Assembly: GCF_003946335.1 (NCBI RefSeq)
Contig: NZ_RHNX01000028.1
Span: 1 to 40,918, forward strand
Source: Levilactobacillus fujinensis
GTDB taxonomy: Bacteria; Bacillota; Bacilli; Lactobacillales; Lactobacillaceae
Direction: 5' to 3'
Length of the DNA: 40,918 nucleotides
Shown here: one piece after another, positions 16,133 through 23,700 of the stretch
How the letters are laid out: each line of letters opens with the position of its first letter
Position numbering within the stretch: position 1 is the first letter of the stretch
Notes under the pieces: generated by a model
Seen by the model: the letters and a program-made list of their open reading frames with translations, nothing else
What the model was told of the DNA's origin: nothing
Database searches by the model: none
Translations under genes and position numbers: made by a program

Positions 16133-16854
16133 TGATTATCTTTTCATTGATTATCTGTGCCGTCCTGTCCTTCATCTTCTTCGTTTACATTGAAAATAAA
16201 CCGTTAAGCAATACCCTGACTGCGGTCGCCGTAATCGGGTTGTTGACGAGCATCTTCTTCATGGTTAAAAATGACCATGACCACTTGGGAATGCACAACG
16301 TCACCACCACTTCGTCGCGGACCATCTACTCCGCATCGCCTTCTAAACAGTTGCCCATGATGGTCTACCAACCGATTGGGACGGCCGATAAGCACCAAGT
16401 CTACGTTTACAAGACTAGTGCGAACAGCAAGAAGACCACTCATACGTCTGCCAAGGTCACCACAAAAAACGTGGTCAAGCGAACGACTGGTGAGAATCGG
16501 ATTGTGACGAAAAAAGTTTACCGGGAATACAAAAACGGCGTAAGTAGTTTTTGGTTTGGTCTTTCTGGCAACGGTCACCAATACGTGAAGGAAACCAACA
16601 CGATTTACATCAATAAAAACTGGACGGTCTTAAGTGCCGCCCAAGCTAAGAAGCTACAAAAGCTGGCTAGTTCTAAGAGTTATCAAGCTAAGCAAAAGAC
16701 TGCCGCCATGACCTACGTCAAGAAGCAAGTCATGGCTGCGATGACCAAGAACCCAACCATGTCAGCTACTGAACAGAAAAAGGTTACCCAGCAAGCAACG
16801 GCTGCTTACCAAGCCCAAGCAATGCAGCAATTGATTGCTCAGGTCAAGAAGTAG
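16132..16854 (+). CDS. DUF4811 membrane-anchored protein
   Basis: 240 residues: two N-terminal TM helices (about 1-20 and 28-46), then an extracytoplasmic, Lys/Thr-rich basic region and an Ala/Gln-rich helical C-terminus. It matches the DUF4811 family, whose members accompany MFS drug exporters in Lactobacillaceae. ATGA-like coupling: its ATG shares a base with the exporter stop. Function unknown; a regulatory or accessory role at the exporter is an inference from context only. Confidence 0.85.
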   Translation: MIIFSLIICAVLSFIFFVYIENKPLSNTLTAVAVIGLLTSIFFMVKNDHDHLGMHNVTTTSSRTIYSASPSKQLPMMVYQPIGTADKHQVYVYKTSANSKKTTHTSAKVTTKNVVKRTTGENRIVTKKVYREYKNGVSSFWFGLSGNGHQYVKETNTIYINKNWTVLSAAQAKKLQKLASSKSYQAKQKTAAMTYVKKQVMAAMTKNPTMSATEQKKVTQQATAAYQAQAMQQLIAQVKK

Positions 16855-16910
16855 GCTGAACTAAAATAAACAGATAATGTCGCCCTGTGAGGCGCGTCTG
16901 CGACCATAAC

Positions 16911-16955
16911 AAAGGGGGTCACCCGCAACATGTGTTGTGTGGTGACCCCCTTTTT
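16911..16955 (+). terminator. Terminator of the exporter operon
   Basis: AAAGGGGGTCACC pairs with GGTGACCCCC, then TTTTT, 57 nt past the DUF4811 stop. Confidence 0.9.
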
Positions 16956-16992
16956 GGTGTAGCCAGATGTTAGGTTGATTCTACAAGTTTCC

Positions 16993-17020
16993 GCCCATAT
17001 CTGCCGGCCGGTAACGCGAA
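16993..17020 (+). repeat. Family A fragment (copy 3)
   Basis: CCCATATCTGCCGGCCGGTA is preserved; the rest of the repeat is missing. Confidence 0.5.
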
Positions 17021-17044
17021 GGAACCCTGCTTTCAAATCGCATT

Positions 17045-17083
17045 AAAAAAGCAGCTCACGGACTAAATTCCGTCGAGCTGCTT
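17045..17083 (-). terminator. Terminator of the short MerR-domain gene
   Basis: AAGCAGCTC..ACGG pairs with CCGT.GAGCTGCTT, followed by six T on the minus strand. Confidence 0.85.
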
Positions 17084-17114
17084 AGTGGTCCATTTTACCG
17101 ATTCATTACCTTAA

Positions 17115-17354
17115 CTAGTTCACCTGAGTTAATTGCGTTTGTCCCTTACGACAACGTGGCATTAACCCGGATAAGTCGTCTAAAGACGTTCCGTTTTGCT
17201 GAAAACATTGAATCATATCGATCCAGTACAGATCAGACTCGTCAAACTCTGTTGTGGAGTGAGCCTCCCCTAACAAGCCGTTCTTTACGTAACCTTCAAT
17301 GTCGCTGGCGTCGACGTGTGCGGCCGCAGCCAGTTCAGTCAAGTTCATCTTCAT
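17115..17354 (-). CDS. Minimal MerR-type HTH protein
   Basis: 79 residues consisting almost only of a MerR-like DNA-binding domain: MNLTELAAAAHVDASDIEGYVKNGLL then a wing and EFDESDLYWIDMIQCFQQNGTSLDDL. There is no coiled-coil or effector domain. ATG at 17354 has GAGGG eight bases upstream. It is divergent from azlCD, so it probably regulates that pair; this is inferred from position. A full-length MerR protein would be longer, but the sequence has its own terminator and shows no frameshift remnant, so it looks intact. Confidence 0.75.
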   Translation of the reverse strand: MKMNLTELAAAAHVDASDIEGYVKNGLLGEAHSTTEFDESDLYWIDMIQCFQQNGTSLDDLSGLMPRCRKGQTQLTQVN

Positions 17355-17484
17355 CGCCCATACCCTCACTTTCATCTTTTATCAATGTGAGTATCATACA
17401 ACCGTCTTTACCGAAATGCAACCTTTTCTCTTACCTTTTTTTGATGGCAAATTTTACAAATAAATTACACGTTTACGTGCCCCG

Positions 17485-17512
17485 TTGACAGGACTAAAAT
17501 GGAAGTTAAAAC
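17485..17512 (+). promoter_or_regulatory. Probable azlCD promoter
   Basis: TTGACA (17485-17490), 16 nt, TAAAAC (17507-17512). A small palindrome CACG-TTTA-CGTG lies just upstream (17468-17479) and could be an operator. Confidence 0.55.
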
Positions 17513-17541
17513 TAAATTAGAATTCAGAAAGGAAGTTCGGC

Positions 17542-18246
17542 ATGAATCCTTCACTCACCTTCAAGGCCGGCGTCCATGACGTCCTCCCCACTGTGTTTGG
17601 TTATATTGGCGTGGGCCTGGCTTTCGGCATTGTTGCCCACACCAGTCACCTCAGTTTATTGGTCGTTGCCGGCCTCTCATTTATCGTCTATGCGGGTTCC
17701 GCACAATTCATTATTACCAGCATGCTCTTATTACATGATCCGCTTTCTGCCATTTTTATTTCGACTTTCTTGGTCAATTCTCGAATGATCTTAATGAGTA
17801 CCAGCCTAGCACAATATTTCCGGCATGAATCGTTGACCCGCAACCTTTTAATTGGGTCATTGGTCACGGACGAAACTTTTGCGCTAGCCATGAACAAGCA
17901 GAACAAGACGAACGGTAAACTGAGCTTTGCCTGGCAGTCCGCCGCAAACGTCGTTGCCTATCTGGTCTGGGGAATTGCGACCATCGTGGGAGCCGTCCTG
18001 GGTGGTTTGATCACCAACCCGGAGCGCTTCGGCTTTGACTTCGCCCTAACCGCCATGTTCATTGGTCTCGTCTATCTGCAGTTGATCAGCGATCGCCACT
18101 TGGGTCTGTCCCTGCAACTGATGGTCATGCTCTTCGTGGCCCTGATCTACTACTTTATGATTGGTATCATGAGTCAAAATTTCGCATTACTCGTCGCCAC
18201 CGTGACCGGATGCCTCTTTGGAATGGAGATGAAGAAATGTCGATGA
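17542..18246 (+). CDS. azlC: Branched-chain amino acid exporter large subunit AzlC
   Basis: 234-residue membrane protein of the AzlC family (LIV-E exporters). Signature segments: GVHDVLPTVFGYIGVGLAFG, GLSFIVYAGSAQFI, FLVNSRMILMSTSLA and LIGSLVTDETFAL. It forms a branched-chain amino acid exporter with AzlD in the plasma membrane. ATG has AAAGGAAG upstream. The next gene starts inside its last codons. Substrate (Leu/Ile/Val or analogues) follows from family knowledge. Confidence 0.93.
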   Translation: MNPSLTFKAGVHDVLPTVFGYIGVGLAFGIVAHTSHLSLLVVAGLSFIVYAGSAQFIITSMLLLHDPLSAIFISTFLVNSRMILMSTSLAQYFRHESLTRNLLIGSLVTDETFALAMNKQNKTNGKLSFAWQSAANVVAYLVWGIATIVGAVLGGLITNPERFGFDFALTAMFIGLVYLQLISDRHLGLSLQLMVMLFVALIYYFMIGIMSQNFALLVATVTGCLFGMEMKKCR

Positions 18247-18569
18247 GCTTAACTGAACTGTGGACGATTCTCGGTTGTGGGTTGGTCACGATTCTATCAC
18301 GAGCCCTGCCCTTTGCCTTCGTTAAATCGCTGACTATGCCCGCTTGGCTGATCAACTTTCTGTCCTTCGTCCCCATTACCATTATGACCGCATTGTGCTG
18401 CCAAAGCCTATTCATCGCCAACCCCGGTCATTTAGCCACGCTTAACATTGCCAACTGTCTCGCCGCGATTCCAGCAACAATCGCAGGGGTGCTGACGAAG
18501 AGCCTCCTAATGGTCGTGGTGGTCGGCATCATGGCAATGGCTGTGCTCCGCTACTTTTCCATCGGGTAG
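18237..18569 (+). CDS. azlD: Branched-chain amino acid exporter small subunit AzlD
   Basis: 110 residues with four TM segments, AzlD family: LTELWTILGCGLVTILSRALPF at the N-terminus. The ATG at 18237 is placed by GGAG eight bases upstream and overlaps azlC by 10 nt, so translation is coupled. A second ATG at 18243 is possible. Partner of AzlC. Confidence 0.9.
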   Translation: MSMSLTELWTILGCGLVTILSRALPFAFVKSLTMPAWLINFLSFVPITIMTALCCQSLFIANPGHLATLNIANCLAAIPATIAGVLTKSLLMVVVVGIMAMAVLRYFSIG

Positions 18570-18572
18570 TAC

Positions 18573-18690
18573 CCTATCTGCCGGCCGGTAAGGCGATGAT
18601 GGGACAACATTGACTAATTTTAATCTCCGTATTGTTGTGCCAATCGCCATGATGGACATTTTAGATCTTTCAGCTCAAGATTGAAAGCTA
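18573..18690 (+). repeat. Family A copy 4
   Basis: CTATCTGCCGGCCGGTAAGG, ATTGACTAATTTTAATCTC, TTGTTGTGCCAAT, ACATTTTAGATCTTTCAG. Starts within a few bases of the azlD stop. Confidence 0.75.
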
Positions 18691-18895
18691 AAGGTTGAAA
18701 ACCAAAATGTTCACTCTACTCTTGCGACAGTAAGGACTATCACTGCTAAAATAGTGGAAAACAGGCGTGCACCGGCTGCCAAGGGTTCTGCTGGCTGTGG
18801 GGGGCCAAGGATGGGCTCCCGACTCGCCTGAAAGTCACCAAGTTCATGTGTCTCCCAGATTGTCCCCCGATGTAAGCCGGGAAAAAAGCCGTCTA
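18690..18895 (-). repeat. Family B copy 3, long form
   Basis: Read on minus: GGTTGAAAGC type boundary, then ACTCTTGCGACAG, CTGCTAAAATAGTGG and, further out, GGCTGCCAAGGGTTCTG and GATGTAAGCCGGGAA. The outer parts match 22.7 kb and 40.75 kb, defining a longer mosaic unit of about 200 bp. Confidence 0.65.
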
Positions 18896-19039
18896 ACATT
18901 ATCGACACGGCTAGCTACACCCCTGGCATTCTCCAGCTCTGATTGTGCACATCAATCTCAAGAGCTAAATTCCAGGCGGACACTAAAGTTTAAGCATAAG
19001 TCAATAGCGTTTCTGTAGGTATGATCTATGCTGCCTCAG

Positions 19040-19260
19040 AACAACTACGTAAGCCGAGAGGTCGGCAGATATGGGCTCAGGCGCGTCGTTCTACTTAGTT
19101 AGTGGGTGTTTTTCCCGCTAGCTTAGTAGAAAACCAAGCTTGAAGACTCGGCATTTTCGAGGCTTCAAGTTGTGTTCGCACTGATCCAGCCCATATCTGC
19201 CGGCCGGTAAGGCGATGACTGGTCATTGTTGCCTAATTTTAGACCCTTCAATCTTCAGTG
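19040..19260 (+). repeat. Family A copy 5 containing the second 140-bp cassette
   Basis: The cassette occupies 19063-19202, bounded by CGGCAGATATGGGCT / AGCCCATATCTGCCG. Internal palindromes are TCTACTTAGTTAGTGGG..CCCGCTAGCTTAGTAGA and CTTGAAG.ACTCG..CGAG.GCTTCAAG. Family A sequence continues to 19260 and ends in CTTCAATCTTCAG. Confidence 0.8.
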
Positions 19261-19277
19261 AATATGGTAAATACCAA

Positions 19278-19318
19278 ATAGCCGCTCACATCTCAATGAG
19301 ATTAGCGACTATTTTTTA
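19278..19318. terminator. Hairpin terminator behind uracil permease gene
   Basis: AATAGCCGCT pairs with AGCGACTATT, with an inner ATCTCAATGAGAT. The best T tract is on the plus strand; on minus it is only TTT. Confidence 0.6.
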
Positions 19319-19367
19319 ATCGTCAAAATTTGATTCTAAATGCGTCTACTTGATTCCTGTAACTAAA

Positions 19368-20642
19368 CTAGTCATCCTGTGGCAGCACTAGGTTCAACAC
19401 GATTCCCAGCACGGCAGCGACTGCTAGCCCAGAGAATTCGTATTGACCAACCTTGAGATAGGCGTTACCAATCCCAATAACTAGGATGGCCGAGGCAATC
19501 ATCAAGTTACGCTTTTTATTGAAATCTACGTGCTTTTCAATCAGGATGCGCATCCCACTCGAGGCAATCACCCCAAACAGGAGAAAGCTGATCCCGCCGA
19601 TGACCGGGTTAGGAATACTTTCGATCAAGGCACTCAACTTGCCTACAAAACTAAAGATAATGGCAAAGACCGCCGCCCCAATCAAAACATAGACACTGTG
19701 AACGCGCGTAATTGCTAGCACACCAACATTTTCACCGTACGATGTCACCGGTGGCCCACCAACAAAACTCGCAATAATTGAAGCCACACCATCCCCTGCC
19801 AGCGTGTGGTGCAGACCGGGGTCTTCGAAAAAGTTACGGTGAGTCAGTTCATTAAGCACGGTGATGTGACCGATGTGTTCAGTCATCGTCACAAATGCAA
19901 TTGGTGCGAGACTAATAATGGCCCCCCAATAAAAGTGCAGCGGATAACTGAGAATCGGCACCTCAAAGTTAGGCAGTGAAAGCCACGCCGCCGTCATGAC
20001 TGGCTTAAAGTCAACCAGTCCGGCCATTGCCGCAATCAGATAACCCGCCACGATTCCCAGTAAAATAGGGACTAACGACAGGAAGCCACGTAAGTACAGG
20101 TTAAACCCGACCGTCAGCAGGAGCGTTGCCATGGCGACCGCGAAGAATTGCCAGTGATACGTTCCCTGACTATCCACCGTGGCTTTCTGCGCCGCACTGC
20201 CAGCCAGAGAAAGACCGATCACCATGACCATTGGCCCTACGACGATTGGTGGTAAGGCCTTATTGATCCAGTCCGACCCAACCATTGCGACAATCAAGGC
20301 CACAATGAGATACACCGACCCAACCGCCAACGTTCCTTGCGCGATTCCCGGATACCCGGTCGTCTTCATCAAGGCAACCATGGGCACGATAAAGGAAAAA
20401 CTCGATCCCATGTAGGCTGGAATCTTTCCGCGCGTAATCAGTATGTACATCAATGTTCCGACACCAGAACTAAACAGCGCGATGCCGGGATTTAAGCCCA
20501 CCAAGATGGGAACTAACACCGTTGACCCAAACATCGAAAATAAATGTTGGAGCGATAACCCGAACCATTTTCCCCAGCTCGGTCGTTCCCAGATGTCGAT
20601 CAGGGCATCTGGATTGCGGTAGCGTGATGGTGCTTCTTTCAT
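19368..20642 (-). CDS. uraA: Uracil permease (NCS2 family)
   Basis: 424-residue uracil:proton symporter of the NCS2 family (UraA/PyrP). Family features seen: SLQHLFSMFGSTVLVPILVGLNPG near residue 30, SSFSFIVPM, the substrate-site FVTMTEHIGHI (Glu), and GGPPVTSYGENVGVLAITRV. ATG at 20642 has GGAGGT eight bases upstream. A PyrR binding loop and terminator lie in the leader, so UMP/UTP through PyrR should repress it. This supports uracil over purine substrates. Confidence 0.95.
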   Translation of the reverse strand: MKEAPSRYRNPDALIDIWERPSWGKWFGLSLQHLFSMFGSTVLVPILVGLNPGIALFSSGVGTLMYILITRGKIPAYMGSSFSFIVPMVALMKTTGYPGIAQGTLAVGSVYLIVALIVAMVGSDWINKALPPIVVGPMVMVIGLSLAGSAAQKATVDSQGTYHWQFFAVAMATLLLTVGFNLYLRGFLSLVPILLGIVAGYLIAAMAGLVDFKPVMTAAWLSLPNFEVPILSYPLHFYWGAIISLAPIAFVTMTEHIGHITVLNELTHRNFFEDPGLHHTLAGDGVASIIASFVGGPPVTSYGENVGVLAITRVHSVYVLIGAAVFAIIFSFVGKLSALIESIPNPVIGGISFLLFGVIASSGMRILIEKHVDFNKKRNLMIASAILVIGIGNAYLKVGQYEFSGLAVAAVLGIVLNLVLPQDD

Positions 20643-20670
20643 AAACAAAGACCTCCAAGTCATGAGATAG

Positions 20671-20709
20671 AAAAAGCGCGCCCGTTCTCCCGTAAGAAAA
20701 CGTGCGCGC
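20671..20709 (-). terminator. PyrR-controlled attenuator terminator
   Basis: GCGCGCACGTTTTC pairs with GAGAACGGGCGCGC, followed by TTTTT, just before the uraA SD. Confidence 0.85.
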
Positions 20710-20754
20710 CCACTTCAAGTCTAGACTTGGCCCAGCATCTGCCGGAGGGGGCAC

Positions 20755-20785
20755 CCTTAGTTGCCTCACGGGACAACGTTAAAGG
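20755..20785 (-). promoter_or_regulatory. PyrR RNA-binding loop (anti-antiterminator)
   Basis: Minus strand CCTTTAACGTTG-TCCCGTGAGG-CAACTAAGG: a stem closed by CCTT/AAGG and GTTG/CAAC with the conserved purine-rich TCC.GTGAGG loop of PyrR sites. With the terminator downstream it forms a pyr-type attenuator. Confidence 0.88.
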
Positions 20786-20844
20786 AACCTATTTATCGTC
20801 TGACGTCGGCTAAAATTCACCAGCGCCAAACGTTATTTTTAACT

Positions 20845-20874
20845 ATTATACGGACCCGTTCACACCTCTGTCAA
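20845..20874 (-). promoter_or_regulatory. Promoter of uraA
   Basis: TTGACA (20874-20869), 18 nt, TATAAT (20850-20845). It begins before the stop codon of the upstream MFS gene has been passed by four bases, so the units are tightly packed. Confidence 0.85.
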
Positions 20875-20877
20875 CGC

Positions 20878-22086
20878 TTATTTCGTTAATCGTCTCGATT
20901 GGATTAATCGTTGATACCAATGATTAATTAAAGCTAATCCCAAAACCAAGAGGCCCCCTATAATGACCAGTGTCCGGTTGGCGACCCAGTCCGTCACGAA
21001 GCCAAAGACGAAACTCCCCAGTGGCTGAAAAGCGTCGATTGCCAGAAAGAGAATACCAAACATCCGCCCCAAGTAATCCGGGGCAGTCAAATTTTGGGTA
21101 ATTGTAATCGCACGAATTTCAAAACACGAATAACAGAAACCGAAAAGGCCACTCGCCACCAGGAGGACCCAGTAGTTGGCCCAAAGCCCGGCAACCAGCA
21201 ACGCGCCCGCCGCCAAGGTCAGGTCAGCGTAATTCTGTCGGCGGTGCGGTTCTTGACGCGCCAGTGTTAACCGGACCCCGCCAAGGATACCACCTAGTGC
21301 TAGCATGACCAGTAAATAACTATAGCGGGCCGAATCACCACCGTACAAATGGTTGACATCATAGGGCAAGACCAGCCGAACCGCTGCGTACAGGACATTG
21401 ATCAGACCACCGAGCACGATAACCTCGATCAACTTCGGCCGTTGCCAAACATAATGCCAGCCCGTTAGTAGGCTCTCCTTCACGCCCAGTTGTGACGATT
21501 CCCCAGTCGGTCTTTGATAACGAATGCTGAGGTATAGTAGAAATGACAAGAGAAATGAGGTGCCATTTAACAGTAAGAATCCCCGGAGGTTTAGCCAGTG
21601 TAAGGCGAGTAAGCCCCCACCCAGCAACGGTGCACAGATATCCGCTAAATCAATCAGGGTGTTGCTGACGGCGTTAAACCGTTGCCGTCCGGCCAGGGTA
21701 ATCAGTTCTGGAATCATGGCCTTGGCTGCGGGCAGACTGAAGGCCAGCCCCACATCCAAAATGACCGTCAGTGTGACCAGTGGTGCCGCCGTAATGTGTA
21801 GCGGATCCAGCCACCAAGCACAGGCCAAGCACCCCAAAACGCTGAGCAATTCAGCACTGACCACGATTCGTTTTCGGTTGAAATTATCCACGACCACCCC
21901 ACAGAGGAGATCACCAGAAAATAAAACGACCCCGCCGATGGCTTGAATCACCCCCAGCAGCGCCGCATTTCCCGTGGCTTGTACCACGAACCAGTTTAGA
22001 CCAAAGAGATAGAGTGTGCTTCCGAGTCGCGAAATGAAAGGAGCCAGTAAGAGTGGTAGGTTAAACGCCTTGGTCGCTCGTTGCAT
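20878..22086 (-). CDS. MFS exporter (MFS_3 / DHA3-like)
   Basis: 402-residue twelve-TM major facilitator of the MFS_3/enterobactin-exporter-like group: an N-terminal FNLPLLLAPFISRLGSTLYLFGLNWF and DLLCGVVVDNFNRKRIVVSAEL motif A between TM2 and TM3. Members export macrolides, siderophores or unknown drugs; the substrate here is open. ATG at 22086 has GGAGGTGG upstream. It follows the conserved hypothetical gene at 22118 by 31 nt, probably in one operon. Confidence 0.88.
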   Translation of the reverse strand: MQRATKAFNLPLLLAPFISRLGSTLYLFGLNWFVVQATGNAALLGVIQAIGGVVLFSGDLLCGVVVDNFNRKRIVVSAELLSVLGCLACAWWLDPLHITAAPLVTLTVILDVGLAFSLPAAKAMIPELITLAGRQRFNAVSNTLIDLADICAPLLGGGLLALHWLNLRGFLLLNGTSFLLSFLLYLSIRYQRPTGESSQLGVKESLLTGWHYVWQRPKLIEVIVLGGLINVLYAAVRLVLPYDVNHLYGGDSARYSYLLVMLALGGILGGVRLTLARQEPHRRQNYADLTLAAGALLVAGLWANYWVLLVASGLFGFCYSCFEIRAITITQNLTAPDYLGRMFGILFLAIDAFQPLGSFVFGFVTDWVANRTLVIIGGLLVLGLALINHWYQRLIQSRRLTK

Positions 22087-22117
22087 CCGACCACCTCCAT
22101 TTCGCCATCATTCGCGG

Positions 22118-22525
22118 TTAATCGACCATCCGCCAGCTACCTTCATCCGCTTTGGAAATATCATTCAAAAATTTCAAGACTCGCTTCGCCCGGTTCGGCT
22201 GTTGGCTATTTAACAGATTCAGCCCCGCACCCGTCACCAGCGGGACACTCAACCGGAAGTTGCCATCATCGGTTTCCCCGGTCGCAAAGGCCATCACGGT
22301 CTCACCAGATTCAATCTGCGTCGTTAGGAAGAACATCGTGAAGTCATCATCTTCCTGCATATAGGCAGGCATTGCCCAAATATCCGGCGCAATCTCTTGC
22401 ATCTCACCGGTTTCAGTCCCGTCAAGAAACTTGAATTCCTTGTGGTTGGCTTGGGTCACTGGCGACTTGAGCACCAGCATCATCTTGGCAAATTCGTTGT
22501 CGCCTAATTGTATGTCGTCCTTCAT
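22118..22525 (-). CDS. Conserved hypothetical soluble protein
   Basis: 135 residues, acidic, no TM segment or signal peptide. I do not recognise the family. It begins MKDDIQLGDNEFAKMMLVLK and has a central DIWAMPAYMQEDDDFTMFFLTTQ segment suggesting an alpha/beta fold. A strong SD (AGGAGG) sits before ATG 22525 and codon use is like its neighbours. First gene of a two-gene operon with the MFS exporter, so a link to export or its regulation is possible but not shown. Confidence 0.75.
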   Translation of the reverse strand: MKDDIQLGDNEFAKMMLVLKSPVTQANHKEFKFLDGTETGEMQEIAPDIWAMPAYMQEDDDFTMFFLTTQIESGETVMAFATGETDDGNFRLSVPLVTGAGLNLLNSQQPNRAKRVLKFLNDISKADEGSWRMVD

Positions 22526-22620
22526 CGGTTAATCCTCCTAAAATAATTCCGTTATTGGAATTGGCGTCACGCGACTAGTGGTCAAAAGACCTCAGTGACG
22601 CAACACAAACGTTAAAAACT

Positions 22621-22629
22621 ATTATACCA
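22621..22629 (-). promoter_or_regulatory. Extended -10 promoter
   Basis: TGG-TATAAT on the minus strand, about 95 nt before ATG 22525. The -35 (TTTAAT at 17 nt) is poor. Confidence 0.5.
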
Positions 22630-22699
22630 GCGTCTTCTCCAAAATTAAATCACGTTGTGTGTCCGTCCCCAATTAGCCGCAACATTGTGATCGCCACGC

Positions 22700-22879
22700 T
22701 GGGGGTACCAGGCCAGTTGGTCGACCTCTTCAGCCGAACTGGAAGCCCGTCCGCTGGCTGCAGGCGTTCCCCACAGCAGACGGAATCCCTGGCGGCCGGA
22801 GTGTGGCTGTTTTCACTAATTTAGCCATGATAATTCGGTTCGCAAAACTAACGCGAACATTTTAACTTTCAACCTTCAG
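22700..22879 (+). repeat. Family B copy 4, long form
   Basis: GTCCGCTGGCTGCAGGCG, CCCCACAGCAGACGGAA and CCCTGGCGGCCGGAGTG lead to CACTAATTTAGCCATG and end ACTTTCAACCTTCAG, ten bases from the GNAT terminator. Confidence 0.65.
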
Positions 22880-22888
22880 AAGGTAATC

Positions 22889-22928
22889 AAAAAGTGTGCC
22901 CGGAACAACGAATCGTTCCTGGGCACAC
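22889..22928 (-). terminator. Terminator of the GNAT gene at 22.9 kb
   Basis: GTGTGCCCAGGAAC pairs with GTTCCGGGCACAC, then TTTTT, 15 nt past the stop. Confidence 0.92.
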
Positions 22929-22942
22929 CATTTCAGTTCAGT

Positions 22943-23530
22943 TTAATTTGCGATGCGGATTGGTTGCCCAATCTCAAGTTGCATGTGGTAGTAATTGTGG
23001 TCACCAATCATTTGGGTGCCAGTAACTTCATAGCCCATGCGCTCGTAAAGCTTCATCGCGCCGGGATTCTCGAAGTCGACGTTTAACCCAATGACCGACT
23101 GGCGGTCACGCTGAGCATAAACGGGTAAGGCCCGCAATAGCTGACGGCCGATCCCCTTGCCCTGCTGATTTGGTGAGACGGCTAACGAGTCCAAATACCA
23201 CTCGCCCGGTGCGGTTTCTGAATCAGCCTCTAACGGTTCATCGAATGCCGCACTCTTGGCGGTTAGCCGGGTAATTACATCTTCCACGATGTCTTCTTTT
23301 TCGCCGGGGTAGCCGAACGCAACCCCAACAACTTGGCCATTGGCCTCGGCCACCACCGTGGTTGCCGCACCGGACAAGTAAGTCCGGGTACGGTACGCCG
23401 CCGTGATGACCTTCAATAAGTCGGGGCCGGGAACGTCCTCGAGGTCGGTCAATTCCATCTCGTCGTAAATCAAGTTCATCAACGGTGCTATCTGAGGGGC
23501 ATCCGTTGGTCGAGCTTCACGAATTATCAC
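22943..23530 (-). CDS. GNAT N-acetyltransferase
   Basis: 195 residues. Acetyl-CoA motif A is LDSLAVSPNQQGKGIGRQLLRAL (about 112-134), with Q/R-x-x-G-x-G/A intact. GLNVDFENPGAMKLYERMGYEVTG completes motif B. Starts GTG at 23530 with GGAGGA six bases upstream; no ATG alternative has an SD. Substrate unknown. It has its own promoter within a palindrome. Confidence 0.9.
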   Translation of the reverse strand: MIIREARPTDAPQIAPLMNLIYDEMELTDLEDVPGPDLLKVITAAYRTRTYLSGAATTVVAEANGQVVGVAFGYPGEKEDIVEDVITRLTAKSAAFDEPLEADSETAPGEWYLDSLAVSPNQQGKGIGRQLLRALPVYAQRDRQSVIGLNVDFENPGAMKLYERMGYEVTGTQMIGDHNYYHMQLEIGQPIRIAN

Positions 23531-23534
23531 AAAA

Positions 23535-23589
23535 AATCCTCCATTTCTAGTACTTTCACTAGAGTAACGGAGGATTGCAAGTTTGTCAA
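23535..23589 (-). promoter_or_regulatory. GNAT promoter with overlapping palindrome
   Basis: TTGACA (23589-23584), 17 nt, TACTCT (23566-23561). A palindrome AATCCTCC-n4-CTAGT-n6-ACTAG-n6-GGAGGATT (23535-23576) covers the -10 and the SD. The distal arm lies upstream of the expected transcription start, so an operator is more likely than an RNA hairpin. Confidence 0.65.
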
Positions 23590-23616
23590 AGGATTTGCCG
23601 GTTCACCCGTGTAACC

Positions 23617-23700
23617 TTAGTGGGTGACCCTACCCGCGGCGCGTTGACCAAAAACTAGACCAACAATAAACAAAACGCCGGCAGTTATCCAAGTTCTCAT
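23617..23700 (-). CDS. 27-residue small membrane protein
   Basis: A short gene starting ATG 23700 that overlaps the DUF1003 stop as ATGA. AAGGGAG lies nine bases upstream. The product begins MRTWITAGVLFIVGLVFG, one hydrophobic helix, and ends with a basic tail QRAAGR. The coupled start and strong SD argue that it is translated. Function unknown; it may assist the DUF1003 membrane protein. Confidence 0.6.
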   Translation of the reverse strand: MRTWITAGVLFIVGLVFGQRAAGRVTH

